From NCBI RefSeq assembly GCF_012275375.1, contig NZ_JAAZQJ010000004.1:1-64000 (forward strand): a stretch of DNA of 64,000 bases, in the 5' to 3' direction. The stretch comes from Dyella sp. SG609. Lineage in GTDB: Bacteria; Pseudomonadota; Gammaproteobacteria; Xanthomonadales; Rhodanobacteraceae. The notes beneath the pieces are model-generated. The model was not told where the DNA came from, ran no database searches, and saw only the letters and a program-made list of their open reading frames with translations. Made by a program: the position numbers and the translations under genes. Shown piece by piece: positions 6,295 to 16,351 of this stretch. How positions within the stretch are numbered: the first letter of the stretch is position 1; each line of letters opens with the position of its first letter.

Positions 6295-7601
6295 GCATCG
6301 CGCAGGACGAATACGCCCGCCGCCGCCGGCAGCTGATGAAGATGGCCGGCGAGGACGCGGTGCTGCTGGTCGCCGCCGCGCCCGAACGCATCCGCAACGC
6401 CGACGCCGCCTGGCCCTACCGCCAGGACTCCGACCTGCATTACCTCTCGGGCTTCCCCGAGCCGGACGCCGTGCTGGCCCTGCTGCCCGGCCGCCTGCAC
6501 GGCGAGGCGGTGCTGTTCTGCCGCGAGCGCGACGACGAGCGCGAGCGCTGGCACGGCGAATCGATCGGCACCGAGCGCGCCGTGTCCGAGCACGGCATGG
6601 ACGACGCCTTCCCGATCGACGACATCGACGACATCCTGCCCGGCATGATCGAAGGCCGCGGCCGCGTGTATTGCCACTTCGGCCGCGAGCCGGAATTCGA
6701 CGCCCGCCTGCTCGGCTGGATGCGCCGCCTGCGCCAGCTGCGCGGCGGCGGCGTGGTGCCGAAGGAATTCGTGGCGCTGGGCCATCTGCTGCACGACCTG
6801 CGCCTGTACAAGTCGCGCGCCGAACTGCGCCTGATGCGCAGCTCCGCCGCCATCGCCGCCGAGGCGCATCTTTCGGCCATGCGCATGGCGCAGCCGGGCC
6901 GGCACGAATACGAAGTGGAAGCCGAGCTGGTGCGCACCATGCGCAGCCGCGGCGCGGTGCCGGCCTTCCCGCCGATCGTGGCCTCCGGCGCCAACGCCTG
7001 CGTCATGCACTACCAGGCCAACCGCGCGCCGCTGCGCGACGGCGACCTGCTGCTGATCGACGCCGGCGCGGAACTGGACTGCTACGCCTCGGACATCAGC
7101 CGCAGCTTCCCCGTCAACGGCCGCTACAGCCGCGAACAGCGCGCGCTCTACGAAGTGGTGCTGGCCGCGCAGCACGCCGCCATCGACGAAGTGCGGCCCG
7201 GCCGCCCGTTCAGCGCCGCGCACGAGGCGGCCGTGTATCTGCTCGCCGAAGGCCTGTGTTCGCTGGGCCTGCTGCAGGGTGATGCCGAAACCGCCATCGC
7301 CGAAGGCAGCTATAAGCGTTTCTTCCCCGCCAAGACCGGCCACTGGCTGGGCCTGGACGTGCACGACGTGGGCGATTACCGCATCGACGGCGAGCCGCGC
7401 ATCCTGGAGCCGGGCATGGTGGTGACGGTGGAGCCGGGCCTCTACGTGCCGCCCGGCGAGCGCTCGGTGCACGAGCGCTGGCGCGGCATCGGCATCCGCA
7501 TCGAGGACGACGTGGCGGTGACCCGCGACGGCAACGAGGTGCTTACCGCCGCGGTGCCGAAGGAAGCGGAGGCGATTGAAGCGATGCTCGCGGAACGTTA
7601 G
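6291..7601 (+). CDS. pepP: Xaa-Pro aminopeptidase P
   Basis: Dinuclear manganese peptidase that removes N-terminal residues preceding proline. Length 436, close to the 441 of E. coli PepP. The creatinase-like N-domain carries the family's PYRQDSDLHYLSGFPEPDAV; the pita-bread domain has the metal ligands in IDAGAELDCYASDISRSFP (two Asp), GHWLGLDVHDVG (His), TVEPGLYVP (Glu) and GIRIEDD (Glu). I place the start at TTG 6291, which overlaps the ygfB stop and gives a start alignable with the E. coli protein; an ATG at 6336 would lose conserved N-terminal sequence. Translation is probably coupled to ygfB. A REP unit begins at the base after the stop. Confidence 0.93.
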   Translation: MSIAQDEYARRRRQLMKMAGEDAVLLVAAAPERIRNADAAWPYRQDSDLHYLSGFPEPDAVLALLPGRLHGEAVLFCRERDDERERWHGESIGTERAVSEHGMDDAFPIDDIDDILPGMIEGRGRVYCHFGREPEFDARLLGWMRRLRQLRGGGVVPKEFVALGHLLHDLRLYKSRAELRLMRSSAAIAAEAHLSAMRMAQPGRHEYEVEAELVRTMRSRGAVPAFPPIVASGANACVMHYQANRAPLRDGDLLLIDAGAELDCYASDISRSFPVNGRYSREQRALYEVVLAAQHAAIDEVRPGRPFSAAHEAAVYLLAEGLCSLGLLQGDAETAIAEGSYKRFFPAKTGHWLGLDVHDVGDYRIDGEPRILEPGMVVTVEPGLYVPPGERSVHERWRGIGIRIEDDVAVTRDGNEVLTAAVPKEAEAIEAMLAER

Positions 7602-7740
7602 CTCGTCATCCCGGCGCAGGCCGGGATCCAGTAGCGATAAGTTCCATAAGAGCAAACACACCCCAAAGCCCGGCTCTTGAGTCTCCGGCGACCACCGAAC
7701 GATGACGCCACTGGATCCCGGCCTGCGCCGGGATGACGAG
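7602..7740. repeat. REP-type doublet: 31-bp perfect inverted repeat
   Basis: The arm 7602-7632 recurs exactly, inverted, at 7710-7740. Each arm contains its own small hairpin (CCCGGC-GCAG-GCCGGG). The doublet fills the space between the convergent pepP and cydX: the left arm starts at the base after the pepP TAG, and the right arm ends two bases from the cydX stop. A third copy, with one mismatch, is at 57297. Likely roles of such elements are mRNA 3'-end protection or termination, and mobilisation by a REP-associated transposase; none is proven here. Confidence 0.85.
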
Positions 7741-7742
7741 CT

Positions 7743-7874
7743 TTAATGTTCCGGCGGATTTGTGTCCTCGCGCTGCCGCGCTTCATCCGACGCATGCACC
7801 TCGTACCACATCGCATTGAGGATGCCGAAGGCGCAGGCCAGGCCCAGGCCGAGAATCCAGCTGAAATACCACAT
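7743..7874 (-). CDS. cydX: Cytochrome bd oxidase small subunit CydX
   Basis: A 43-residue single-pass membrane protein reading MWYFSWILGLGLACAFGILN and then AMWYEVHASDEARQ. The MWYFSWILG start and the invariant Glu in the middle (YE) are hallmarks of CydX, which stabilises the haem d/b595 site of cytochrome bd. It is encoded 15 bp downstream of cydB on the same strand, the usual place. The hydrophilic tail is rich in acidic and basic residues. The gene is too short for most automatic gene calls. Confidence 0.92.
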   Translation of the reverse strand: MWYFSWILGLGLACAFGILNAMWYEVHASDEARQREDTNPPEH

Positions 7875-7889
7875 GGTCCGCTCTCCGTA

Positions 7890-9020
7890 TCAGTAGCTGC
7901 GATGCGTGCCGCGCACGTGTTCCAGGGTCACCCGGCCGCGCATCACGCGGAACACCCATGAGGTGTACAGCACAATCAAGGGCAGGAACACCATGACGGC
8001 GCCGAGCATCAGCAGCAGGGTGCTGCGGCTGGAGGAGGCGTCCCACACCGTGAGGCTGGAACGCGGGTCGATGCTCGACGGCAGCAGGAAGGGAAACAGC
8101 GCGAAGCCGGCCGACAGAATGGTGCCGATCACCATCAGGCTGCTGCCCAGGAAGCCGGCGAAGCCCTGCCTGGCCACCTGCCACTGCAGCAGCAGCGCGC
8201 CGCCGAACGCCGCCAGTGGCGCCGCCCAGAACCACGGATGGCGCATATAGCTGGCGAACCAGCTGCTGCCCGTCGCCACCTGCTTGAACAGCGGGTTGGA
8301 CGGGCCGCCCGGCACCACCTCGCTGGCGATCGCATAGCCGGGAATGCCATAGGCCAGCCAGATGCCCGCGGCCACGTACAGCACGGCCCAGGCCAGGCAG
8401 GTCCAGCGCGCGACGCGGGCGGCGCGCGCGGCGATGCTGCGGTCGGCCTTGAACGCCACCCAGGCGGCGCCGTGAGCCAGCAGCATGCTCAGTGACACCA
8501 GCCCCGCGACCAGTGCGAACGGATGCAGCAGCTCGAAGAAGCTGCCGTGCCAGCTCATGCGCAGGTCGTCGTCGAAGCGGAACGGCACGCCCAGGAACAG
8601 ATTGCCGAAGGCGACGCCGGTGAGCAGCGGCACCGCGGTGCCGGAGGCGACCAGCACCCAGTCCCACAGTCCCTGCCAGCGCGTGTGCTCGATCTTGCCG
8701 CGGAAATTGAAGCCCACCGGCCGCAGGATGAAGGCGACCAGCACCAGGAAGATCGCCAGGTACATGCCGGAGAACGACACGGCATACAGCATCGGCCAGG
8801 CCGCGAACGCGGCGCCGCCGCCCAGCACGAACCACACCTGGTTGCCTTCCCAGGTCGGCTCGATGGTTTCCAGCAGCACGTGGCGCTCGTCGGAGTCGCG
8901 GCCGAGCACGCGCAGCAGCGCCGCGGTGCCGAAGTCGAAGCCGTCGGTGACGGCGAAGGCGACCAGCAGGATGCCCAGCAGCGCCCACCAGATCACCCGC
9001 AGAGTGTCGAGATCGAACAT
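7890..9020 (-). CDS. cydB: Cytochrome bd ubiquinol oxidase subunit II
   Basis: Membrane subunit of the high-affinity quinol oxidase. The 376-residue protein matches the E. coli length of 379, and begins [20 protein letters not shown] with the conserved [11 protein letters not shown] and [20 protein letters not shown] blocks near residues 26-36 and 57-76. Several further membrane helices follow, with the LFPFLLPSS block near 320-328. It lies ten bases downstream of cydA and is expected to be cotranscribed with cydP, cydA and cydX. GGAG precedes the ATG. Confidence 0.95.
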   Translation of the reverse strand: MFDLDTLRVIWWALLGILLVAFAVTDGFDFGTAALLRVLGRDSDERHVLLETIEPTWEGNQVWFVLGGGAAFAAWPMLYAVSFSGMYLAIFLVLVAFILRPVGFNFRGKIEHTRWQGLWDWVLVASGTAVPLLTGVAFGNLFLGVPFRFDDDLRMSWHGSFFELLHPFALVAGLVSLSMLLAHGAAWVAFKADRSIAARAARVARWTCLAWAVLYVAAGIWLAYGIPGYAIASEVVPGGPSNPLFKQVATGSSWFASYMRHPWFWAAPLAAFGGALLLQWQVARQGFAGFLGSSLMVIGTILSAGFALFPFLLPSSIDPRSSLTVWDASSSRSTLLLMLGAVMVFLPLIVLYTSWVFRVMRGRVTLEHVRGTHRSY

Positions 9021-9030
9021 GGCAGGCTCC

Positions 9031-10608
9031 TCAATCTTCCAGGGCGGGACGCAGCGACGGGTCGCGCGTGACCATGGGCCAGATGCCTAAGCCATCCGGC
9101 CCCTTGCGAGCGAACTTCAGCATCAGCACCACGTCCACCACCGCCAGCGCCGTGTAGAACAGCACGAAGCCGCCGAGCGAGGTCCATACCTGGCCGGCGC
9201 TCACGCTGGACACGCCCAGCGCGGTCGGCAGGATGCCTTCGATGGCCCAGGGCTGGCGGCCGTATTCGGCCACGATCCAGCCCAGCTCCGCCGCCAGCCA
9301 TGGCAGCGGCAGGCTGTAGAAGGCCAGCTTCAGGTACCAGCGGTTGCGGTCCAGCCGGCGCCGGCTGGACAGCCAGAACGAATACGCGAACAGCGCGATG
9401 AAGTAGAAGCCGCAGGCCACCATGATGCGGAACGACCAGAACAGCACCGGCACGTTCGGGATGGTGCTGTCGGCGGCCTTCTGGATGTCTTCCGGGGTGG
9501 CCTTGCGCGGGTCTTCGACGAAGTGCTTCAGCAGCAGGGCGTAGCCGAGATCCTTGTCGTGCGCGGCCAGAATCTCCTTGGCCTGCGCGTTGTGCTTGTC
9601 CTCGCGCAGCACCAGCATGGCGTCGTAGGCGCGGATGCCGTTGTCGATCTTGCCCTTGGTGTCTTCCACCAGGTTGTTGATGCCGGGGATCGGCTTGGTC
9701 GTAGAGCGCGTGCCGATCAGGCCCATCACCCACGGCACCTGCAGCGCGTAGTGCGTGGTGCGGTTCTTGACGTCGGGAATGCCGAACACGGTAAACGAGG
9801 CGGGCGCGGGTTCCGTTTCCCACATGGCCTCGATCGCGGCCATCTTCATCTTCTGGTTCTCCGACACCGCGTAGCCGGATTCGTCGCCCAGTACTACCAC
9901 CGACAGCGCCGCGGCCAGGCCGAAGCTGGCGGCCACCGTCATCGAGCGCTTGGCGAAGTCCACGTTGCGTCCGCGCAGCAGGTACCAGGCGCTGATCGAC
10001 AGCACGAACATCGAGCCCAGCACATAGCCCGCGCTCACCGTGTGCACGAACTTGGCCTGCGCCACCGGATTGAAGAACACCTCGGCGAACGAGGTCACTT
10101 CCATGCGCATGGTCTCGGGATTGAAGGCCGAGCCCACCGGATTCTGCATCCACGCATTGGCCACCAGGATCCACAGCGCGGACAGGCTGGTGGCCAGCGC
10201 CAGGAACCAGGTCACCAGCAGGTGCTTCACCGGCGACACGCGCGTCCAGCCCATGAAGAACACGCCGATCAGGGTGCCTTCCAGGAAGAACGCCATCAGT
10301 CCTTCGATCGCCAGCGGCGTGCCGAACACGTCGCCGACGTAGTGCGCGTAATAGGCCCAGTTCATGCCGAACTGGAATTCCATGGTGATGCCGGTGGCCA
10401 CGCCCATGGCGAAGTTGATGCCGAACAGCACGCCCCAGAACTGGGTCATGCGTTTCCATACTTCGCGGCCGGTCATGACGTAGACGCTCTCCATGATGGC
10501 GAGGATCCACACCAGTCCCAGCGTGAGCGGCACGAACAGGAAGTGATAGAGCGCCGTCAGTGCGAACTGCAGGCGCGACAAGGTGACGACATCGGCGTCG
10601 ATGATCAT
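9031..10608 (-). CDS. cydA: Cytochrome bd ubiquinol oxidase subunit I
   Basis: Quinol-oxidising, haem-bearing subunit. Length 525, with a long Q-loop as in E. coli CydA (522). Visible landmarks: the N-terminal haem-ligand His in [13 protein letters not shown] near residue 21, [14 protein letters not shown] with the two conserved glutamates near 100-113, [12 protein letters not shown] with a haem b558/b595 region His, WSFRIMV with the Met ligand near 396, and GRQPW. The ATG at 10606-10608 overlaps the cydP stop by four bases, and the frame further upstream belongs to cydP DNA. Membrane-bound terminal oxidase used under low oxygen and stress. Confidence 0.96.
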   Translation of the reverse strand: MIIDADVVTLSRLQFALTALYHFLFVPLTLGLVWILAIMESVYVMTGREVWKRMTQFWGVLFGINFAMGVATGITMEFQFGMNWAYYAHYVGDVFGTPLAIEGLMAFFLEGTLIGVFFMGWTRVSPVKHLLVTWFLALATSLSALWILVANAWMQNPVGSAFNPETMRMEVTSFAEVFFNPVAQAKFVHTVSAGYVLGSMFVLSISAWYLLRGRNVDFAKRSMTVAASFGLAAALSVVVLGDESGYAVSENQKMKMAAIEAMWETEPAPASFTVFGIPDVKNRTTHYALQVPWVMGLIGTRSTTKPIPGINNLVEDTKGKIDNGIRAYDAMLVLREDKHNAQAKEILAAHDKDLGYALLLKHFVEDPRKATPEDIQKAADSTIPNVPVLFWSFRIMVACGFYFIALFAYSFWLSSRRRLDRNRWYLKLAFYSLPLPWLAAELGWIVAEYGRQPWAIEGILPTALGVSSVSAGQVWTSLGGFVLFYTALAVVDVVLMLKFARKGPDGLGIWPMVTRDPSLRPALED

Positions 10609-10832
10609 GGGTGGCCTTGGCTCGCGGCGGAGGACGGAGCGGCCGGCGCGAGCAGATGCTCGATCGCGGCCGGACGGGTATCGGGACGGGGATGCGGGGC
10701 GATCGCCACCCACCAGATCAGGGTGAGCAGCACGATCTTGGCGATCACGATCAGGATCAGCTCGCGGGCCAGCCGGCGCAGCACCGGTCGCTGCGGCTCG
10801 CGGCTGCCGGGTTGGGTCGACGGCGTGGACAT
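10605..10832 (-). CDS. cydP: Putative cytochrome bd accessory small protein CydP
   Basis: A 75-residue protein with a charged N-terminus, one clear transmembrane helix (RELILIVIAKIVLLTLIWWV, about residues 23-42) and a short proline/alanine-rich tail. The LIVIAKIVLLTLIWW segment and position directly before cydA fit the CydP family, named as a putative small oxidase subunit in Xanthomonads and Pseudomonads. Its function is inferred from gene context. The ATG at 10830-10832 is preceded by AGGGGAG, and its stop overlaps the cydA ATG (ATGA), so the two are probably translationally coupled. Confidence 0.8.
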   Translation of the reverse strand: MSTPSTQPGSREPQRPVLRRLARELILIVIAKIVLLTLIWWVAIAPHPRPDTRPAAIEHLLAPAAPSSAASQGHP

Positions 10833-10926
10833 CCGAGGCTCCCCTGCTTCAGCTGCAGGGCAGGATACGCCGCGTTCACGTGCATGTCGCGCGAAGCATT
10901 GCCGCGCGGCAGCCGGCCGCAGGAGC

Positions 10927-10940
10927 TTGATCCAGATCAG
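10927..10940 (-). promoter_or_regulatory. FNR/ANR-type box upstream of the cyd operon
   Basis: TTGATCCAGATCAG matches the FNR-family consensus TTGAT-N4-ATCAA with one mismatch at the last base. Its centre is about 100 bp before the cydP ATG. If it acts as a class II activator site at -41.5, transcription would start near 10892, leaving a leader of about 60 bases. A weak -10-like CAATGC lies at the right distance. The site predicts oxygen-responsive control of cydPABX. Confidence 0.65.
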
Positions 10941-10963
10941 GAAACGGCAGGGCCGCCGGGGCC

Positions 10964-11419
10964 TCAGCCGTGTTCGTCGTCTGCGCTGCCGTCCTGCGTG
11001 CCGCGGCTGCGCAGGGGGATGCGCGAGCCGTCCTGCATGATCAGCACGCCGCCGTCGATGGTCTCGCTGTCGGCGTCCTCGGTGATGAAGCGCGCGACCA
11101 CGGTGCCGCTGCCGCGCTCGCCTTTCAGATGAAAGGCGAAGGTGTCCTCGTCGGGTTCGGAACTGGTCAAGGTCCAGTCGAACTCGCTGCTGCGGATGCT
11201 GCCGATGTGTTCGGCGATGACCGGGTCGGCCGCCATCGCCACCACCGCCTGCTGCTCGAATGCCAGCCAGCCCCACCAGGCCAGCCCGCCGACCGCGGCC
11301 ACGATGGCCACGATCAGGCTGCCCAGCAGGATCAGCCACAGCGGCACGCGCTTGCGCGGCGGTGCGGCTACCGGCGGCGGGGGCAGCGGGGCGGGGCCTA
11401 GCGGCGGCAGCGGATCCAT
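10964..11419 (-). CDS. Membrane-anchored hypothetical protein (possible Coa1-like fold)
   Basis: A 151-residue protein: proline-rich cytoplasmic start, one transmembrane helix (about residues 26-53, VPLWLILLGSLIVAIVAAVG), then a soluble domain of about 95 residues. The domain pattern, with a residue run AADPVIAEHIGSI, a beta-rich core ending in GSGTVVARFITEDADSE and then GVLIMQDGSRIPL, resembles Coa1-type oxidase-assembly domains, but the match is by eye and weak. An acidic tail follows. It lies directly downstream of pepQ on the same strand (stop near the cyd regulatory region), so it may be in that operon. Function unknown. Confidence 0.7.
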   Translation of the reverse strand: MDPLPPLGPAPLPPPPVAAPPRKRVPLWLILLGSLIVAIVAAVGGLAWWGWLAFEQQAVVAMAADPVIAEHIGSIRSSEFDWTLTSSEPDEDTFAFHLKGERGSGTVVARFITEDADSETIDGGVLIMQDGSRIPLRSRGTQDGSADDEHG

Positions 11420-11427
11420 GGCGTGGC

Positions 11428-12750
<1,323 letters not shown>

Positions 12751-12845
12751 GCGGTTTCCTGGCTTGAGTCCGCCGCGCGGGGCCGGGGCGGACGGATAAC
12801 CGCCGCATGATCGCGCGCGGGCGCTGCCGCCGCCAGTCCGGGCGC

Positions 12846-14549
12846 TTAAGGGTGTGGACTGGCAGACTTCGCCGTGCCGCCTATGCCAGGGTTGAAACAG
12901 TTGCAGGGGTCGAGCTGCGCATAGAAGCCGGCGAGCGCGGGTTTTGCCTTGTACAGATGGCCCACGTTGTGCTCCGCCGGATATTCGGCACCGCGCTGGT
13001 CGAGCAGTTCGAGCATCCGATGTTCCAGCGCCGCGCAATCCGTGCCCTTCGCCACGATGTAGTCCTGGTGGAACACATGGCACAGGAAGTGCCCGTAATA
13101 GAGCTTCCGCCGTATCGAAGCCTCGATGTCCGCCGGCAGTCGCTCGAACCAGTCGCGCTGGTTGCGCGGCAGGGCGATATCCAGCGCGACGATGTCCTCG
13201 ACCTCGCGCGGATGCACGGCGCGGTAGCGCACCGCCGCGCTCGCCGCCGCGAAGCGGTGCAGGAAGGCCTTGTGGCCTTCCTCGTCCGTGCATTCGAAGT
13301 ACGCGCCGTCTTCGCCGGAAAAATGTGCGGACAGGAAACCGCGCGCCTCGTCGATGCCCGCGGCCGGCACCTTGAGCAGCAGGTGATGCTCGTAGCGGTT
13401 GCGATACAGCCGCAGCCGCTCCGGCAGGTGTTCCGGCAGCCGTTCGCTCAGCCACTGCATGATGCGGTCGCTCATCTGCGCCGGCAGGAAGCCGAGGCGG
13501 TCGAACCAGGCATCGCAGCGGGTCTTCAGGTTGAACAGCGCAGGCATGCGCTGCGTGCCGAAGCGGTCGATCACCAGGAACAGATCCTTGCCGTACCGGT
13601 GCGCGACGTCGAAGGCATCGCGGTGCATGTATTCGGCGGCGATGGGCAGGTGCTCGAAATTCGCCAGCACGTGGCGGCGCAGTTCCGTCAGCGCGGATGT
13701 CGTGTTGGTGCCGATATAGAACACCTTGGCGCCGCGCTCGGCCGGGAAGGTGTCCAGCCGCACCGCGAACACCATGATCTTGCCGGCGCAGCCGGAGGCT
13801 TCGAACAGGCGGCGCGGGTCGGCGTTGAAGCGGGCGGGTGTCGCAGCGTCGATATCGCGGACGTGGCTGGCGTATGCGTGATCCGATGCTGCCGCGCCGG
13901 GCTGGATCTCTTCTTGCGCAAATGCGCCGGCTTCGACACGCGCCAGTATTTCTTCGGGCGTGCCGGCCAGTTCGATACCCAGGTGATTGACCAGCCGCAA
14001 CACGCCCGCTGCGTCGACGGCCGCATAGATCGCCATTTCCGTGTAGGCCGGCCCGCGCTGCACCAGCGAGCCGCCCGAGTTGTTGCAGATGCCGCCCAGC
14101 ACCGAGGCGCCGATGCACGAGGAGCCGATCACCGAATGCGGCTCCCGCCCCAGCGGCTTCAAGGTGCGTTCGAGCTGGTCCAGCGTGGCGCCGCCCACGC
14201 AGACCACCTGCCGGCCGCCGTCGAGCAGATGCACGCGGCGGATGCGCGTGGTGCTGACGATGACGACGTCGCGGCCGTAGTCGTCGCCGTCGGGCGTGGA
14301 GCCGCCGGTCAAGCCGGTATTCGAGGCCTGCGTGATCACCACCGCGCCGGCGGCGAGGCATGCGGCCAGCGCATGCCATTGCTCCACCAGGCTGCCCGGG
14401 CGAATCACCGCCAGCACCTTGCCGTTACCGAAGCGGTAACCCTGCCGGTAGCGGCGCGTCTTCGCATCGCCGGTGAGCACGTGCCGCGCGCCGACGATCC
14501 CGCGGCATGCCGCGAGCAGTGCTGCGCTTGCTTCGTGAAGAGATGGCAT
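12846..14549 (-). CDS. dld: Quinone-dependent D-lactate dehydrogenase
   Basis: Peripheral membrane flavoprotein that oxidises D-lactate to pyruvate and passes electrons to quinone. Length 567, against 571 for E. coli Dld. The N-terminal FAD-binding domain (PCMH type) shows the conserved ITQASNTGLTGGSTP near residues 73-87 and SVIGSSCIGASVLGGICNNS near 139-158; the C-terminal half carries the Dld-specific membrane-binding region (HAYASHVRDIDAATPARFNA). The start ATG overlaps the stop of the MFS gene by one base (TGATG), so the two are probably coupled. Both transport and oxidation of D-lactate or a related hydroxyacid are plausible. Confidence 0.94.
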   Translation of the reverse strand: MPSLHEASAALLAACRGIVGARHVLTGDAKTRRYRQGYRFGNGKVLAVIRPGSLVEQWHALAACLAAGAVVITQASNTGLTGGSTPDGDDYGRDVVIVSTTRIRRVHLLDGGRQVVCVGGATLDQLERTLKPLGREPHSVIGSSCIGASVLGGICNNSGGSLVQRGPAYTEMAIYAAVDAAGVLRLVNHLGIELAGTPEEILARVEAGAFAQEEIQPGAAASDHAYASHVRDIDAATPARFNADPRRLFEASGCAGKIMVFAVRLDTFPAERGAKVFYIGTNTTSALTELRRHVLANFEHLPIAAEYMHRDAFDVAHRYGKDLFLVIDRFGTQRMPALFNLKTRCDAWFDRLGFLPAQMSDRIMQWLSERLPEHLPERLRLYRNRYEHHLLLKVPAAGIDEARGFLSAHFSGEDGAYFECTDEEGHKAFLHRFAAASAAVRYRAVHPREVEDIVALDIALPRNQRDWFERLPADIEASIRRKLYYGHFLCHVFHQDYIVAKGTDCAALEHRMLELLDQRGAEYPAEHNVGHLYKAKPALAGFYAQLDPCNCFNPGIGGTAKSASPHP

Positions 14550-15841
14550 CAGGCCCGCCCCGGCGCGGCAGCGGAGCGCCCGGTCAGCGCCAGCGCGGCA
14601 CCGGCGACCAGCGCCAGCGCGACCACCACCAGCCCGCCATTCGTGCTGTGCGTCAGATCCTTGATCCAGCCGATGATCGACGGGCTGGCGAAGCCGGCGA
14701 GATTGCCGATCGAATTGATCATCGCAATGCCGGCCGCTGCCGCCGTGCCGGCCAGCACGCGGCTGGGATGGGTCCAGAACACCGGCATGGTCGACAGCAC
14801 GCCGGCCGTGCCGATCGACAGCGCGATCAGGCCGGGCGACAGCTGGCCCGCGCACAGCGTGCTCGCGTACAGCCCGACGGCGCCGGCCAGGCTCGCCACG
14901 GCGAGATGCCAGCGGCGCTCGTTGCGCCGGTCGGAGCTGCGCGCGACCAGGATCATCGCCACCACGGCGACCGCGTACGGAACCGCCGTCAGCAAGCCCA
15001 CGTCCAGCGCATCGCTCACCCCGGCCGCGGCGATCAGCGTGGGCAGATAGAAGCTCACGCCGTACAGGCCCATCATGCAGCAGAAGTAGATGGCCGCCAG
15101 CCGCCACACGCGGCCATCCGCCAGCACGCTGCGCAGCGGCGCTTCGGCGCCCGCATCGCCGTCGCTGGCCATGTTCGCTTCGAGCAATTGCTTCTCGCGC
15201 TCGTCCAGCCACGCTGCCGCATGGATGCCATTGGGCAGCACGAACGGCGTGGCGATGCCCAGCGCCAAGGAAGGCAGCGCTTCGAGCAGGAACAGCCACT
15301 GCCAGTTCGCCAGCCCGTGCAGCCCGCCGAACGCATGCATGATCCAGCCCGACAGCGGGCCGCCGAGCACGCCGGCGACCGGAATGCCGATCATGAAAAG
15401 CGCATTCATGCGCCCGCGCCGCGCCGACGGATACCAGTAGGTGAGATACAGCACGATGCCGGGAAAGAAGCCGGCCTCCGCCACGCCGAGCAGGAAGCGC
15501 ACCACGTAGAACGCCGCCGGCGTGGTCACGAACATCGACGAGGCGGACACCAGCGCCCAGCTCACCATGATCCGGCTGATCCACAGCCGCGCGCCCAGCC
15601 GGTGCAGCAGCATGTTGCTCGGCACCTCGAACAGGAAATAGCCGATAAAGAACACGCCGGCGCCGAGGCCGTACACCGATTCGCTGAAACGCAGGTCGCT
15701 GAGCATCTGCAGCTTGGCGAAGCCGACGTTGACGCGGTCCAGATAGGCGGCCACGTAGCAGACGAACAGGAACGGCAGCAGCCGCAGCGTCACTTTGGCG
15801 TAGGTGGCGGTTTCCAGCTCGGCGGAGGCTTGCGGGGGCAT
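14549..15841 (-). CDS. MFS transporter, anion:cation symporter (ACS) type
   Basis: A 430-residue transporter with the twelve-helix major facilitator layout. YVAAYLDRVNVGFAKLQM near residues 29-46 is the signature of the anion:cation symporter family (phthalate, tartrate, glucarate and related carboxylates), and SARRGRMNALFMIGIPVAGV lies in the loop-helix 4/5 area. Position one base ahead of dld suggests it imports D-lactate or another 2-hydroxy acid, but the substrate cannot be read from sequence. A 7-bp inverted repeat (GTGGTGC at 15884-15890, GCACCAC at 15905-15911) about 45 bp upstream might be an operator. Confidence 0.85.
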   Translation of the reverse strand: MPPQASAELETATYAKVTLRLLPFLFVCYVAAYLDRVNVGFAKLQMLSDLRFSESVYGLGAGVFFIGYFLFEVPSNMLLHRLGARLWISRIMVSWALVSASSMFVTTPAAFYVVRFLLGVAEAGFFPGIVLYLTYWYPSARRGRMNALFMIGIPVAGVLGGPLSGWIMHAFGGLHGLANWQWLFLLEALPSLALGIATPFVLPNGIHAAAWLDEREKQLLEANMASDGDAGAEAPLRSVLADGRVWRLAAIYFCCMMGLYGVSFYLPTLIAAAGVSDALDVGLLTAVPYAVAVVAMILVARSSDRRNERRWHLAVASLAGAVGLYASTLCAGQLSPGLIALSIGTAGVLSTMPVFWTHPSRVLAGTAAAAGIAMINSIGNLAGFASPSIIGWIKDLTHSTNGGLVVVALALVAGAALALTGRSAAAPGRA

Positions 15842-15973
15842 GGCGAGGTTCCTGCGGCGTGCGCGATGGGGATCGCGGCGAGTGTGGTGCTTCGCACGAG
15901 GCCGGCACCACTATCGCGCAGCAGAAAGCCTCACTTTGGGATTATTCGCACCGAACGGCCGTTCCGGACGGCG

Positions 15974-16351
15974 TCAATCGGTGCCGCCGGGCAAGGCCAG
16001 CCAGGCTTCCAGCAGCGCGGCGTCGGCGGGGCTGATCGAGACGATGCGGAAGCCGGACCACACCTGGCCGGGCGTGGCCGCATCGTCGTGCCATTGTTCC
16101 TGGATGCCCAGCTCGATGCTCAGTGCCGCGGCGCTCGTTCCGGGGAAGCTCAGGCCCGGCAGGCCCAGGCTCACCTGGTAAATCGCTTCGCTGCGCGGTG
16201 TCTCCGGCCCAATCAGCAGCAGCCCGGTGGCCGACAGATTGCCGAGGTGGCCGAGCGGGCGGTCGTTGATGACGTCGGTGACCGCCACCGTGTAGTTGGC
16301 GCGCTTGCGCTGCGCGCGGCGCTGTTCGATCGCGCTGGCAGGGGTGTTCAC
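15974..16351 (-). CDS. PilZ domain protein
   Basis: A 125-residue single-domain protein likely to bind cyclic di-GMP. The canonical signature is visible: basic RRAQRKR near residues 11-17 (RxxxR) and NLSATG near 38-43 (D/NxSxxG), followed by beta strands and a final helix (DAALLEAWLALPGG). The ATG overlaps the stop of the upstream DUF1631 gene by four bases, indicating coupled expression. Whether it acts in motility, polysaccharide or another c-di-GMP output cannot be told; no flagellar or cellulose genes are nearby. Confidence 0.88.
   Translation of the reverse strand: MNTPASAIEQRRAQRKRANYTVAVTDVINDRPLGHLGNLSATGLLLIGPETPRSEAIYQVSLGLPGLSFPGTSAAALSIELGIQEQWHDDAATPGQVWSGFRIVSISPADAALLEAWLALPGGTD

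Noticed and set aside
12846..15911. A 1021-codon open frame that would join the MFS region to Dld
   Set aside because: The upstream half is out of frame with the transporter and has no family resemblance. Dld starts at 14549.
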